The notes beneath the pieces are model-generated. The model did no database searches, was not told the DNA's origin, and saw nothing but the letters and a program-made list of their open reading frames with translations. The position numbers were made by a program, and so were the translations under genes. A stretch of DNA of 38,629 nucleotides, from the IMG/VR virus record IMGVR_UViG_3300002138_000044, positions 1-38,629 of that record; one strand, given 5' to 3'. This DNA is from a virus. Numbering within the stretch: position 1 is the stretch's first letter; every line of letters starts with the position of its first letter. This document shows positions 23,216 through 31,450 of this stretch, piece after piece.

Positions 23216-23665
23216 ATGTCATGGGTTATAGGATTACTTCCTGACTGGATTTCTTACGCATTAATAGCAATTGGTTTAATCGGCATTGCTGCAACCTATC
23301 TATTGCAGTTTTTTCCATTTGTTAATGTATACGCTATACCAATTCAATTAGTGTCTATTGCTATTGTTATAATTGGTGTTTTTATAGCAGGTATATCAAT
23401 AAATGAACAAAGCTGGCAAGATAAAATTGCAAATCTTGAAAAACAAGTTGAAGAATTAAAAGTTAAGTCTGAAAAAATCAATACAGAAATTATTACTAAA
23501 TATATTACCAAACAACAAATAATTAGAGAAAAAGGTGAAGAACAAATTCGTTATATTGATCGTGAAATTATAAAATATAATGATATATGTCCCCTGCCAA
23601 AAGAGGTTATGATAGTTCATAACCAAGCTACAATTCCTCCAAAAGAATTGGTGGGTACAAAATGA
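23216..23665 (+). CDS. Inner-membrane spanin-like protein
   Basis: 149 aa. Two hydrophobic segments (about 10-32 and 38-61) precede a coiled coil (DKIANLEKQVEELKVKSEK) and a short Pro-containing end. The next gene, overlapping by 4 bases, encodes a small lipoprotein, the usual i-spanin/o-spanin arrangement that fuses inner and outer membranes at lysis. Classical Rz has one membrane segment, so the two-segment form is slightly unusual. First gene of the lysis cassette. Confidence 0.7.
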   Translation: MSWVIGLLPDWISYALIAIGLIGIAATYLLQFFPFVNVYAIPIQLVSIAIVIIGVFIAGISINEQSWQDKIANLEKQVEELKVKSEKINTEIITKYITKQQIIREKGEEQIRYIDREIIKYNDICPLPKEVMIVHNQATIPPKELVGTK

Positions 23666-23934
23666 TAAAGTATATTTTGTGTTTTTCATTACTGGCTGGT
23701 TGTACAACAGTAGCACCTATTAAATATGAATTTCCAAAGCCTCCAGAAGTGATTACTGCAAAATGTTCTAATTTATTAAAAGTTCCAGAAGATGAACAAA
23801 AGTTGACAGAATTTTTGAAAGTTGTTATTAAAAATTATGGAATGTATTATGAATGCGCTGAAAAACACGAATCACTAATAGAGTGGATCAATCAACAAGG
23901 TCAAATATATAACGATGTTTTTAACAAGAGATAA
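23662..23934 (+). CDS. Outer-membrane lipoprotein, o-spanin-like
   Basis: 90 aa. MIKYILCFSLLAGCTT is a signal peptide with lipobox LLAGC, lipidated at C14. The mature part starts Pro-rich (PIKYEFPKPPEV), typical of Rz1. ATGA overlap with the i-spanin gene. The presence of a lipidated spanin implies a Gram-negative host. Confidence 0.8.
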   Translation: MIKYILCFSLLAGCTTVAPIKYEFPKPPEVITAKCSNLLKVPEDEQKLTEFLKVVIKNYGMYYECAEKHESLIEWINQQGQIYNDVFNKR

Positions 23935-23939
23935 ACAAA

Positions 23940-24560
23940 ATGGAATTAACTTTAGATCAATTACGCAAAATATTACCAAACAATAAAAATATTGAAGCAT
24001 GGCATGAAGCTTTAACAAAAGTATTCATAGATTATGAAATCAATACTGTAAATCGAGTTGCTGCATTCATTTCTCAATGTTCGCATGAATCAGGTGGATT
24101 TAGTGCATTACAAGAAAATTTAAATTATAGAGCCGATGTTCTTACTAGAATTTGGCCTAGTCGTTTTACTGCAGAAGTTGCAGCAGCATGTGTAGCAAAA
24201 CCAAACAAACAAGAAGCTATTGCTAATCGTGCTTATTGCGATCGTATGGGCAATGGAAACGAAGCAAGTGGCGATGGTTGGAAATATCGTGGCCGTGGGT
24301 TAATACAACTTACAGGCAAGAATAATTATCAAGCGTTTGCAAATAGTATTGAAACGTCAGTAGAAGAAACATCAGAATATCTTGCAACATTTGAAGGCGC
24401 TGCAGCATCCGCAGCATGGTTTTGGAAAAATAATAATTTAAATGAATTAGCAGATAAAGGCGATACTTTATCAATAACTAAAAGAATCAATGGTGGAACT
24501 AATGGCTTGGATGATCGTATTAAAAAATACAACGAAGCATTGGCAATTTTAAATGGCTGA
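23940..24560 (+). CDS. Endolysin, glycoside hydrolase family 19 (chitinase-like)
   Basis: 206-aa muralytic enzyme. GH19 features: AAFISQCSHESGGFSALQEN with catalytic-type E near residue 49, then YRGRGLIQLTGKNNY and ASAAWFWKNNNLNELAD and ITKRINGGTNGLDDR. GH19 lysins cleave the glycan strands of peptidoglycan. No signal peptide or SAR anchor is seen, so it needs the holin for release. It overlaps the next gene by 8 bases. Confidence 0.92.
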   Translation: MELTLDQLRKILPNNKNIEAWHEALTKVFIDYEINTVNRVAAFISQCSHESGGFSALQENLNYRADVLTRIWPSRFTAEVAAACVAKPNKQEAIANRAYCDRMGNGNEASGDGWKYRGRGLIQLTGKNNYQAFANSIETSVEETSEYLATFEGAAASAAWFWKNNNLNELADKGDTLSITKRINGGTNGLDDRIKKYNEALAILNG

Positions 24561-24786
24561 AATACCATTAACAACGTTCGTTCAAATGGTCTTAGGCATG
24601 CTAGTAACTCTTGGCTGCCCAATCATTGGATGGTTTATACATAAGATATTCAATGAATTAGACTTACGTAGACAAAATGAGCGTGAATTATACCAACAAG
24701 TAGCACGACTACAAATACAAATATGCCAAGATGTTTGCGAAGTTAAAGAACTGTTATACACTAAACTAGAAAAAGTAGGAAAATAG
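24553..24786 (+). CDS. Small membrane protein of the lysis cassette
   Basis: 77 aa with one membrane segment (FVQMVLGMLVTLGCPIIGW, about 9-27) and a charged coiled-coil tail (LDLRRQNERELYQQVARLQI). It overlaps the endolysin gene and ends one base before the holin gene. It may be a holin partner or antiholin; the sequence does not decide. Confidence 0.65.
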   Translation: MAEIPLTTFVQMVLGMLVTLGCPIIGWFIHKIFNELDLRRQNERELYQQVARLQIQICQDVCEVKELLYTKLEKVGK

Positions 24787-24787
24787 C

Positions 24788-25075
24788 ATGGCAGATTCTA
24801 GAGAAGATTGGATGCAAAAGAGATGGCGACCTGCAATGGGTTGGACATATATGGCAGTATGTTTATTTGATTTTATTGGAGGACCAGTTTTATATAATAT
24901 ACTACAATTTTACAATCCGGGACAAGCAGTGGGAATGTGGACCCCATTAACATTGCAAGGTGCTGGTTTATTCCACGTTGCAATGGGCGCAGTACTAGGT
25001 ATTGCTGCATTCGGAAGGACACAAGAAAAAATAGCAGGGGCTTCTACAATAGCATCCTCCGAAGAACAGAAATAA
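24788..25075 (+). CDS. Holin, three-membrane-segment type
   Basis: 95 aa. RWRPAMGWTYMAVCLFDF and WTPLTLQGAGLFHVAMGAV with LGIAAFGRTQEK match the 3-TM phage/gene-transfer-agent holin family. Hydrophobic segments lie at about 18-36, 55-62 and 63-76, and the C-terminal tail is polar. It would form the inner-membrane holes that let the endolysin out. Confidence 0.8.
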   Translation: MADSREDWMQKRWRPAMGWTYMAVCLFDFIGGPVLYNILQFYNPGQAVGMWTPLTLQGAGLFHVAMGAVLGIAAFGRTQEKIAGASTIASSEEQK

Positions 25076-25095
25076 CTAGCAAAGAGATTTTATAA

Positions 25096-25377
25096 ATGGA
25101 AACCAATGAAAAAGTAGCTACTATAGAAGTAGCTGTAGCAGTACTTAAAACAGAAGTCAAAAACATGGATGAAAAATTAGACAACTTAAAGGATGATGTA
25201 AAATCAATCCACGATTGTTTAGACGCATCCCGCGCAGAATCTAATGAGCAACACGCGAATCTGCTAAGTAAAGTAGAAAAACTTGAACACTGGCGTTGGA
25301 CGATAATTGGAGCAGGTATAGCTATAGGATATTTTTTAAATCATATAGCATTATTTAAAGATATATTTATGAAATAA
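25096..25377 (+). CDS. XhlA-like coiled-coil membrane protein
   Basis: 93 aa: long N-terminal coiled coil (VAVLKTEVKNMDEKLDNLKD) and one C-terminal membrane segment (WTIIGAGIAIGYFLNHIAL). This layout matches haemolysin XhlA-type proteins, which sit beside holins in several phages. Last gene of the lysis cassette; the next promoter begins 4 bases after its stop. Confidence 0.7.
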   Translation: METNEKVATIEVAVAVLKTEVKNMDEKLDNLKDDVKSIHDCLDASRAESNEQHANLLSKVEKLEHWRWTIIGAGIAIGYFLNHIALFKDIFMK

Positions 25378-25380
25378 TAT

Positions 25381-25409
25381 TGTACAATATTTCCGGTTTA
25401 ATATATAAT
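25381..25409 (+). promoter_or_regulatory. sigma70-type promoter before thyX
   Basis: TGTACA (25381-25386), 17 bases, TATAAT (25404-25409). It has the same boxes and spacing as the other promoters but lacks the AAT-CGT spacer element. It starts the nucleotide-metabolism operon. Confidence 0.75.
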
Positions 25410-25439
25410 AATAGTTAGTAACCACTCTATGGAAAAACC

Positions 25440-26108
25440 GTGAAAGTTAAATTAATTTCTTTTTCAAAGCCTTCTCAAGAGCTCGTTAACGACGGGCTCT
25501 TTGACATTCAAGAACTCATTGCCTTTTGTGCACGAGTTTCAAATCCAGCAAATCAACTAAATACAGATACATCAGAAAAACTTATAAATTATCTGATCAA
25601 GCACCAGCATTGGTCTCCTTTAGAGATGGTAAGCGCTTGTTTAGAAATTGAAACTACACGTGATATTGCTCGGCAGATGTTACGACACCGTTCATTTTCG
25701 TTTCAAGAATTCAGTCAGCGATACGCAGATCCAACCAAAGACTTATCATTTACACTTAGAGAAGCACGGCTACAAGATTCAAAAAATAGACAAAACAGTA
25801 TAGACACAGTAGATCATGATATACAAATGGCATGGCATGAGATACAACAAGAGATTATTGATTCTGCCACTAATGCATATAACTGGGCTATTGCTCATGA
25901 CATTGCTAAAGAACAAGCACGTGTAGTTCTTCCAGAAGGTAATACAATAAGTCGCCTATATATGAATGGGACACTAAGAAGTTGGATACACTTTATACAA
26001 TTAAGATCTACTAACGGCACACAGAAAGAACACAGACTCGTAGCGCACGAATGTGCAAAAGTCATCGCAGAGATATTTCCTCTGGCGAATCAGTATATAA
26101 CACAATAA
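25440..26108 (+). CDS. thyX: FAD-dependent thymidylate synthase ThyX
   Basis: 222 aa. The ThyX signature RHRxxSxxxxSxRY is present as RHRSFSFQEFSQRY. ARVVLPEGNTISRLYMNGTL and the following IQLRSTNGTQKEHR complete the family pattern. It makes dTMP from dUMP using FADH2 and methylene-tetrahydrofolate, and replaces the ThyA-type td enzyme of T4. The likely start is GTG 25440; an upstream ATG (25430) gives only a 4-codon peptide (MEKP) that ends at the GTGA. It feeds on dUMP from the dCMP deaminase at 10194. Confidence 0.93.
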   Translation: MKVKLISFSKPSQELVNDGLFDIQELIAFCARVSNPANQLNTDTSEKLINYLIKHQHWSPLEMVSACLEIETTRDIARQMLRHRSFSFQEFSQRYADPTKDLSFTLREARLQDSKNRQNSIDTVDHDIQMAWHEIQQEIIDSATNAYNWAIAHDIAKEQARVVLPEGNTISRLYMNGTLRSWIHFIQLRSTNGTQKEHRLVAHECAKVIAEIFPLANQYITQ

Positions 26109-26122
26109 TAAAAGGAAGAAAA

Positions 26123-27919
26123 ATGGGTGATGTGTTCTCCGGCATTCGCATAGATTATACTCGAGATAATTTATTTGATGAATTGGGTAAGTTGAGATTA
26201 AAAGAATCTTATATGAAAGATGATGAGGTATCACCGCAAGAGAGGTTTGCATATGTATCAAAAGCTTTTGGAAGCAACTCAGATCATGCTCAACGTCTTT
26301 ACGATTATTCTAGTAAGCATTGGTTATCTTATTCTACTCCCATTCTTTCTTTTGGTCGCAGCAAGCGTGGCCTTCCTATATCATGTTTCCTTAATTATAT
26401 TGAAGATACTGCGGAAGGTCTAGTAGATAACCTATCAGAAACTAATTGGCTCTCTATGTTAGGAGGCGGTGTAGGTATTGGTTTTGGAATTCGATCTGCC
26501 GACGATAAGTCTACAGGTGTTATGCCTCACCTTAAAATTTATGATGCAAGTTCTTTAGCTTACCGCCAAGGTCGAACTCGCCGAGGTAGCTATGCAGCAT
26601 ACCTTAGTATATCTCATCCTGATATAATTTCATTTCTTGAAATGCGTAAACCAACTGGCGATCAAAACATGCGTGCTTTAAATATGCATCATGGTCTTAA
26701 TATCCCAGATTCATTTATGGAGATAGTTGAACGTTGCATGTTAGATCCAAATGCAGACGATTCATGGAATCTTATCGACCTAGCTAATAACGAAATTCGT
26801 GAAACAGTTTCTGCTAAAGAACTGTGGATGAAAGTTATGGAAATGCGGATGCAAACTGGAGAACCATATATCCACTTTATCGATGAATCTAATAGGATGC
26901 TTCCTCAGTGGCTTAAAGATAAAGGATTGAAAGTACAACAATCAAATCTTTGCTCTGAAATTATTCTACCAACGAATGAACAGCGTACTGCGGTATGTTG
27001 TTTATCTAGTTTAAACTTGGAGACTTACGATGATTGGAAAGATAACAAACTTTTTCTTCGGGACGTGGCTGAGATGCTCGATAACGTCTTGCAATATTTC
27101 ATTGATCATGCTCCTGATAGCATATCGAGAGCAAGATATAGCGCTAGCCGTGAGCGCTCTATCGGTGTTGGTGCTTTGGGTTTTCACGCATATCTTCAGA
27201 AAAACGGGATCGTCTTCGAAGGAGTGATGGCAAAGGTTGCTAATAATAAAATCTTTAAACTAATTAGAAAGAGGTTGAATGAAGCTAATAAAGCACTTGG
27301 ATTGGAGAGAGGCGAAGCGCCTGATGCTGTGGGTACTGGGAATAGGTTTAGTCATCTTATGGCGATAGCGCCAAACGCGTCGAGTAGTATTATCATGGGC
27401 AATACTAGTCCTTCTATTGAACCTTATCGCGCCAATGCTTATCGCCAAGATACTTTATCGGGTTCTCACCTAAATAAAAATAAGTTCTTAGATGTGGTTA
27501 TTCAAAAGCATGCAGAAATTCATCCCGATGGTTGGGCTGACGATGTATGGAGATCAATTATTGCTAATGATGGATCAGTTCAACATTTTGAATGGCTTAC
27601 ACAAGATGAACGAGATATATTTAAGACTTCAATGGAAATCGATCAACGTTGGGTTATTGAACATGCTGCTGATCGTCAAGAATATATAGACCAATCACAA
27701 TCATTAAACTTATTCTTCCGACCCGATTCGCATATAAAATATATCCATACGATTCATTTCTTAGCATGGAAGAAAAAACTTAAAACTCTTTACTATTGCC
27801 GTTCTGAAAAACTAGCAAAAGCTGATAAAGTATCTAGAAAAGTAGAACGTGAAATTATTAAAGAATTGGATATGGTAGCAATTGCACAAGGAAACGATTG
27901 TATTGCTTGTGAAGGCTAA
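26123..27919 (+). CDS. nrdA: Ribonucleotide reductase large subunit NrdA
   Basis: 598-aa class I alpha subunit. ATG 26123 follows AAGGAAG. Redox and active-site cysteines are in LPISCFLNYIED, NLCSEIILP and CCLSSLNLE. The radical-transfer tyrosines are in LKTLYYCRSEK, and the C-terminal pair is CIACEG. The N-terminal ATP-cone is absent, so overall dATP inhibition is probably lost, common in phage enzymes. No intein or intron. It works with NrdB (28190) and the thioredoxin between them. Confidence 0.95.
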   Translation: MGDVFSGIRIDYTRDNLFDELGKLRLKESYMKDDEVSPQERFAYVSKAFGSNSDHAQRLYDYSSKHWLSYSTPILSFGRSKRGLPISCFLNYIEDTAEGLVDNLSETNWLSMLGGGVGIGFGIRSADDKSTGVMPHLKIYDASSLAYRQGRTRRGSYAAYLSISHPDIISFLEMRKPTGDQNMRALNMHHGLNIPDSFMEIVERCMLDPNADDSWNLIDLANNEIRETVSAKELWMKVMEMRMQTGEPYIHFIDESNRMLPQWLKDKGLKVQQSNLCSEIILPTNEQRTAVCCLSSLNLETYDDWKDNKLFLRDVAEMLDNVLQYFIDHAPDSISRARYSASRERSIGVGALGFHAYLQKNGIVFEGVMAKVANNKIFKLIRKRLNEANKALGLERGEAPDAVGTGNRFSHLMAIAPNASSSIIMGNTSPSIEPYRANAYRQDTLSGSHLNKNKFLDVVIQKHAEIHPDGWADDVWRSIIANDGSVQHFEWLTQDERDIFKTSMEIDQRWVIEHAADRQEYIDQSQSLNLFFRPDSHIKYIHTIHFLAWKKKLKTLYYCRSEKLAKADKVSRKVEREIIKELDMVAIAQGNDCIACEG

Positions 27920-27948
27920 ACATTGCAACCAAAATAATAGGACATAAA

Positions 27949-28197
27949 ATGAAACAGATATTAAAATTTAGTGCTACATGGTGCGGGCCATGTAAGATGT
28001 TAAAAGAAACTATAGATGAATACACAGACATTCCTATACCCGTCAAAGATCTCGATATAGAACAAGATTTTGAAATGGCAAGAACGTGGAATGTTCGTAG
28101 TGTTCCCACATTAGTATTAGTACAAAATGGTTCTGAGTTAAGAAGAATTGTTGGTACATTAACACTTCCTCAATTGAAGGAATTCGTTAATGGTTAA
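27949..28197 (+). CDS. Thioredoxin
   Basis: 82 aa, short thioredoxin fold with active site ATWCGPCKM (C12, C15) and the cis-proline in VRSVPTLVLVQNG. It lies between nrdA and nrdB and overlaps nrdB by 8 bases, so it is the likely reductant of the RNR. Confidence 0.92.
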   Translation: MKQILKFSATWCGPCKMLKETIDEYTDIPIPVKDLDIEQDFEMARTWNVRSVPTLVLVQNGSELRRIVGTLTLPQLKEFVNG

Positions 28198-29179
28198 ACA
28201 GAAACTGAATTTGTTATCAGAGCGTAACAATTTCAAACCCTTCAATTATCCTTGGGCTTATAACGCATGGCTTAAACATGAACAAAGCCATTGGCTTCAT
28301 ACTGAAGTACCTATGGCTGAAGATGCTAAAGATTGGAAAAAGAAATTAACAACTGAAGAAAAACAATTCCTCACACATATTTTCCGCTTTTTTACTCAAG
28401 GAGATATCGACGTCGCTGGTGGTTATGTTAAAAACTATCTTCCTTATTTTCCTCAACCAGAAGTACGCATGATGTTATTAGGATTTGCTGCAAGAGAAGC
28501 ATTACACATTGCAGCATATTCTCATTTAATTGAAACTCTTGGATTACCAGAAAGTACATATAACCAATTTCTCGAATATGACCAAATGCGAGAAAAGCAT
28601 GATTATGTTCTTGACATTTCTGCTAAAAATGGAGATGTGCAATCTACTGCATTACATATTGCGGTATTCTCTGCCTTCACTGAAGGTATGCAACTATTCT
28701 CATCATTCATTATGTTGTTGAATTTTCCACGTCATGGTAAAATGAAAGGGATGGGACAAATTGTTACTTGGTCTATTGTAGATGAAACTATTCATACAGA
28801 ATCTATGATTAAGCTATTTAAAGAATATGTAAAAGAAAATCCAGAAATTTGGAATGACGAACTTAAAGGAAAAATCTATACGATCGCTGAACGAATGGTT
28901 TTACTAGAAGACAGATTTATTGATCTAGCGTTTGAATTAGGTCCTATGAACGATCTTAATTCTGAAGACGTTAAGCAATATATTCGCTACATAACCGATC
29001 GACGCCTTATTAGTCTAGGCTTAAAGGGAATTATGAAAGTTAAAAAGAACCCACTACTTTGGGTCGAAGAAATGATTAATGCACCAACTCACACCAATTT
29101 CTTCGAAAATAGAGCAACTGATTATGCTCGCGGAGCTCTTTCAGGATCTTGGGATGACGTTTGGGCTAAGGAGATTTAA
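28190..29179 (+). CDS. nrdB: Ribonucleotide reductase small subunit NrdB
   Basis: 329-aa class I beta subunit with ferritin-like di-iron site. Ligands: D in FTQGDIDVAGGY, E and H in REALHIAAYSHL, E in FTEGMQLFSSF, and E and H in VDETIHTESM. The radical tyrosine is the Y of AAYSHL, at the spacing of E. coli Y122 (E-x2-H-x3-Y). So the subunit looks complete and of the tyrosyl-radical type. Overlaps the thioredoxin stop. Confidence 0.95.
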   Translation: MVKQKLNLLSERNNFKPFNYPWAYNAWLKHEQSHWLHTEVPMAEDAKDWKKKLTTEEKQFLTHIFRFFTQGDIDVAGGYVKNYLPYFPQPEVRMMLLGFAAREALHIAAYSHLIETLGLPESTYNQFLEYDQMREKHDYVLDISAKNGDVQSTALHIAVFSAFTEGMQLFSSFIMLLNFPRHGKMKGMGQIVTWSIVDETIHTESMIKLFKEYVKENPEIWNDELKGKIYTIAERMVLLEDRFIDLAFELGPMNDLNSEDVKQYIRYITDRRLISLGLKGIMKVKKNPLLWVEEMINAPTHTNFFENRATDYARGALSGSWDDVWAKEI

Positions 29180-29343
29180 TGGCACAAAGACATTTTGATT
29201 GTGATTCATGCGGCGCTCACGGAAAAATAACTTTTAAAGAAGGCGATGATTTCAGTTTAACTGATGTAGCATATTGCCCATTCTGTGGTGGTGATATATA
29301 TGAGGACGAGGAGTATAAAGATAAAAATGAAGAAGATCAATAA
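29179..29343 (+). CDS. Small zinc-ribbon protein
   Basis: 54 aa, starting at the base shared with the nrdB stop (TAATG). Two CxxC pairs, CDSC (C8, C11) and CPFC (C33, C36), make a zinc ribbon; the tail is very acidic. Coupled expression with RNR is clear, but the function is unknown. Confidence 0.8.
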   Translation: MAQRHFDCDSCGAHGKITFKEGDDFSLTDVAYCPFCGGDIYEDEEYKDKNEEDQ

Positions 29344-29364
29344 GATTATATAGGCACACCCGAT

Positions 29365-29372
29365 TATAAATA
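29365..29372 (+). promoter_or_regulatory. T4-type late promoter
   Basis: TATAAATA, exact consensus, immediately followed by the hairpin at 29373-29398. Transcription should begin near 29378, inside the 5' arm of that hairpin. Confidence 0.75.
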
Positions 29373-29398
29373 TACCATTACAAATACGAGTAATGGTA
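29373..29398 (+). promoter_or_regulatory. Hairpin over the start of the GIY-YIG gene
   Basis: TACCATTAC (29373-29381) and GTAATGGTA (29390-29398) form a perfect 9-bp stem with an 8-base loop. The 3' arm covers the first ATG (29393) and abuts the second (29399). Read-through RNA would fold; RNA from the late promoter would lose half the 5' arm. Confidence 0.7.
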
Positions 29399-29815
29399 AT
29401 GTGGACTTATCAAAATAATGAATTTACTGAAAGCGATATAGCAAATAATATAGGTTGCGTATATCTAATCACAAACAAAATAAGTAATAAACGATATATC
29501 GGAAAAAAGCTTTTTTGGTTTTCTAAAACTAAAACAGTAAAAGGTAAAAAGAAAAAATATAAAGCTCTTTCTGATTGGGAAACATATTGGTCTTCTTCAG
29601 AAGATTTAAAAAATGATGTCATTACTTTAGGTGAAGAAAACTTTACTCGAGAGATTTTATTTTTGTGTAGCTCAAAGGGCGCATTAAGCTACATGGAATT
29701 AAGAGAACAAATCATTAGAAATGTTCTCTTAAAACCAGACGAATGGTACAATGGTTTTGTCGGTGGAAAAATACATAGAAATCATGTTATTGGCAAGCTT
29801 CCAATAGAGCTTTAA
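29393..29815 (+). CDS. GIY-YIG endonuclease, probably homing
   Basis: 140 aa. GCVYLITNKISNKRYIGKK is the GIY-YIG core; the conserved Glu is in SYMELREQII and the terminal Asn in WYNGFVGG. No separate DNA-binding domain follows, though the NUMOD/IENR1-type protein on the other strand (29787-30263) meets it tail to tail with a 29-base overlap. Start may be ATG 29393 or 29399; the latter has GAG 8 bases upstream. The hairpin/late-promoter control is the same type as for the HNH endonuclease at 6528. Confidence 0.75.
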   Translation: MVMWTYQNNEFTESDIANNIGCVYLITNKISNKRYIGKKLFWFSKTKTVKGKKKKYKALSDWETYWSSSEDLKNDVITLGEENFTREILFLCSSKGALSYMELREQIIRNVLLKPDEWYNGFVGGKIHRNHVIGKLPIEL

Positions 29816-30263
29816 TTTTTCTATAATGTAATCCGAGCTTCTCTTTGGCTTCTTTTACGCTTTCATAATTAACACCATTTATTGTAATCTTTCTTTTTCT
29901 CTTATTTGCAATTAGAGCTTTATGTTCTGGATTAGACATATTTCTTTTTGCAGATTCGCTTCTCTTTTTACTTGTTTCTTGTGATTCTGGACGTCGTAGA
30001 CTTCTAGCTTCACTCATTTTCTTTTTAGTTTCTTCTGATAATTTTCTACCTAAATTAAAGTGTGGAACACTTTTATCCCACTTAGTTCCTTTAAGTAGAC
30101 TATTTCGTGCAGAAAGATCTGGTCGTTTTACACCCCACATTGGATGATATTCTCCTCTAGGCCAGATTGTCATTACTGGTTCAAGAGTAGCTACGTCTAC
30201 AATTGTGAATTTTATGGATTCGAAAAGCTCTAGAGCTTCTAGTGATGGTGAATAAATATTCAT
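29787..30263 (-). CDS. NUMOD3/IENR1 DNA-binding protein lacking a nuclease domain
   Basis: 158 aa, the only credible minus-strand gene here. HPMWGVKRPDLSARN and GRKLSEETKKKMSEAR are NUMOD3-type motifs, and ITINGVNYESVKEAKEKLGL is an IENR1/NUMOD1-type helix-turn-helix. These modules normally form the DNA-binding C-terminus of HNH or GIY-YIG homing endonucleases. The N-terminal 50 residues contain no nuclease motif. It may be a degenerate endonuclease or a stand-alone DNA-binding protein. AAGGA lies 11 bases upstream of the start and a late promoter lies further up. Confidence 0.7.
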   Translation of the reverse strand: MNIYSPSLEALELFESIKFTIVDVATLEPVMTIWPRGEYHPMWGVKRPDLSARNSLLKGTKWDKSVPHFNLGRKLSEETKKKMSEARSLRRPESQETSKKRSESAKRNMSNPEHKALIANKRKRKITINGVNYESVKEAKEKLGLHYRKIKALLEACQ

Positions 30264-30322
30264 GCTGGCATGGTCCTTTCATGTTAGAGGTAGTGGATAC
30301 GGCTAATATCGCGACTACCATT

Positions 30323-30330
30323 TATTTATA
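30323..30330 (-). promoter_or_regulatory. Minus-strand T4-type late promoter
   Basis: TATTTATA on the + strand is TATAAATA on the minus strand, 60 bases before the start of the 30263 gene. The leader contains a short inverted repeat (GGTAGT/ACTACC). Confidence 0.65.
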
Positions 30331-30362
30331 CAATGTAAAATACACAGGACACACGTAAAGTT

Positions 30363-31238
30363 ATGACGTATCTTCTTTTAATAAATGCTATTGCACTATC
30401 TACAATAGCAGAATATTATGCCATTATGGGATTAATGGCAATCTTTTCAGGATCTCCAATTTCTATTGCAATCATGGGATGCATTCTTGGCATTTCAAAG
30501 ATAGTAATAACATCTTGGCTTTATAGAAATTGGAAAGAAACTAGTCTCTTATTGCAAACCTATTTTTCTAGCGCAATCATTATTCTTATGCTACTTACTA
30601 GCATGGGAATATTTGGGTACTTGTCTAAAGCTCATTTAGATCAAGGTGTAATATCAGGTGATGTTGCAGCCGCAGTATCACTTATCGATGAAAAAATAAA
30701 CATTCAAAAGGAAAATATAAATGCAGCTCGTAAATCAATTACTCAACTGGATTCACAAGTTGACGCAACCCTCTCCAGGACAAGTGACGCCGCCGGTGCC
30801 GAACGCTCCAATTCTATTAGAAGAAGTCAAGCCCGAGAAAGAACCCGTCTTATCAAAGAGATCTCCACCAGCCAAAAAGCAATCGGCAATCTCAACGAAG
30901 AAAAAGCCCCCATCGCAGTCGAACTCCGTAAAGCCGAAGCCGAAGTTGGTCCCATCAAATACGTCGCAGCATTCATCTACGACGAAAACACCAGTCAAGA
31001 CTCGCTCGAGAAAGCCGTTCGTTGGTTAATCATATTGATCGTATTAGTATTCGATCCTCTTGCAATATTGATGTTTGTTGCTTATAACCAATCTGTATCT
31101 CAAAATGGACAAAAGAAGTCTAATGTTTCATATGTGAAACAGAAACAAGAAGAAATCATTGATGGAGTTCCCGATAATGATATGGAATTAGAAGCACATG
31201 TACGCGTAGATGATAGTGTTATAATTGAAAAATGGTAA
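30363..31238 (+). CDS. Membrane protein with central coiled coil
   Basis: 291 aa. Three or four hydrophobic segments lie at about 3-30, 33-50 and 62-88, and one at about 217-240 (WLIILIVLVFDPLAILMFV). Between them is a long charged coiled coil (DEKINIQKENINAARKSI), placed on the same side of the membrane. This layout recurs in T4-like marine phages, but the role is unknown. Bases about 30762-31020 are much richer in C-ending codons than the rest, and other frames stay open there. Confidence 0.75.
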   Translation: MTYLLLINAIALSTIAEYYAIMGLMAIFSGSPISIAIMGCILGISKIVITSWLYRNWKETSLLLQTYFSSAIIILMLLTSMGIFGYLSKAHLDQGVISGDVAAAVSLIDEKINIQKENINAARKSITQLDSQVDATLSRTSDAAGAERSNSIRRSQARERTRLIKEISTSQKAIGNLNEEKAPIAVELRKAEAEVGPIKYVAAFIYDENTSQDSLEKAVRWLIILIVLVFDPLAILMFVAYNQSVSQNGQKKSNVSYVKQKQEEIIDGVPDNDMELEAHVRVDDSVIIEKW

Positions 31239-31254
31239 AATAGATTTTTTACTA

Positions 31255-31283
31255 TGTACATTAATTCGTAAACCTGTTATAAT
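31255..31283 (+). promoter_or_regulatory. sigma70-type early promoter
   Basis: TGTACA (31255-31260), 17-base spacer starting TTAATTCGT, TATAAT (31278-31283). It precedes the small gene at 31307 with AAGGGGAG as ribosome site. Confidence 0.85.
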
Positions 31284-31306
31284 TAAACTATCAAGGGGAG
31301 AAGTAA

Positions 31307-31390
31307 ATGATTAACAAACTTGTACCTACCGCAGATTTGTTGCGGTACTACGCTGAATTGCAAAGATACTGTGCATGCTACTTTAAATAA
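31307..31390 (+). CDS. 27-residue peptide gene
   Basis: MINKLVPTADLLRYYAELQR then YCACYFK. A strong promoter and a strong AAGGGGAG site directly upstream argue for real translation. Function unknown; it could be a small host-modifying peptide of the type common among T4 early genes. After it 31391-31450 holds no gene. Confidence 0.55.
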   Translation: MINKLVPTADLLRYYAELQRYCACYFK

Positions 31391-31450
31391 ATCACACATT
31401 GATATTGAAGTGTAACGTTTGTAATTTTTATAGTAACCTGAGGAGTAATT

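Noticed and set aside
25430-25444. Four-codon ORF (MEKP) as a leader peptide of thyX
   Set aside because: Such short ORFs arise by chance and no regulatory structure is visible; mentioned only for the start choice.
30721-31029. Second-frame ORF of 102 aa (Pro/Lys/Ser-rich) as a separate gene
   Set aside because: GC-richer sequence lacks stop codons in several frames at once, including the minus strand, so openness alone is weak evidence. No ribosome site is clear. Kept only as a composition finding.
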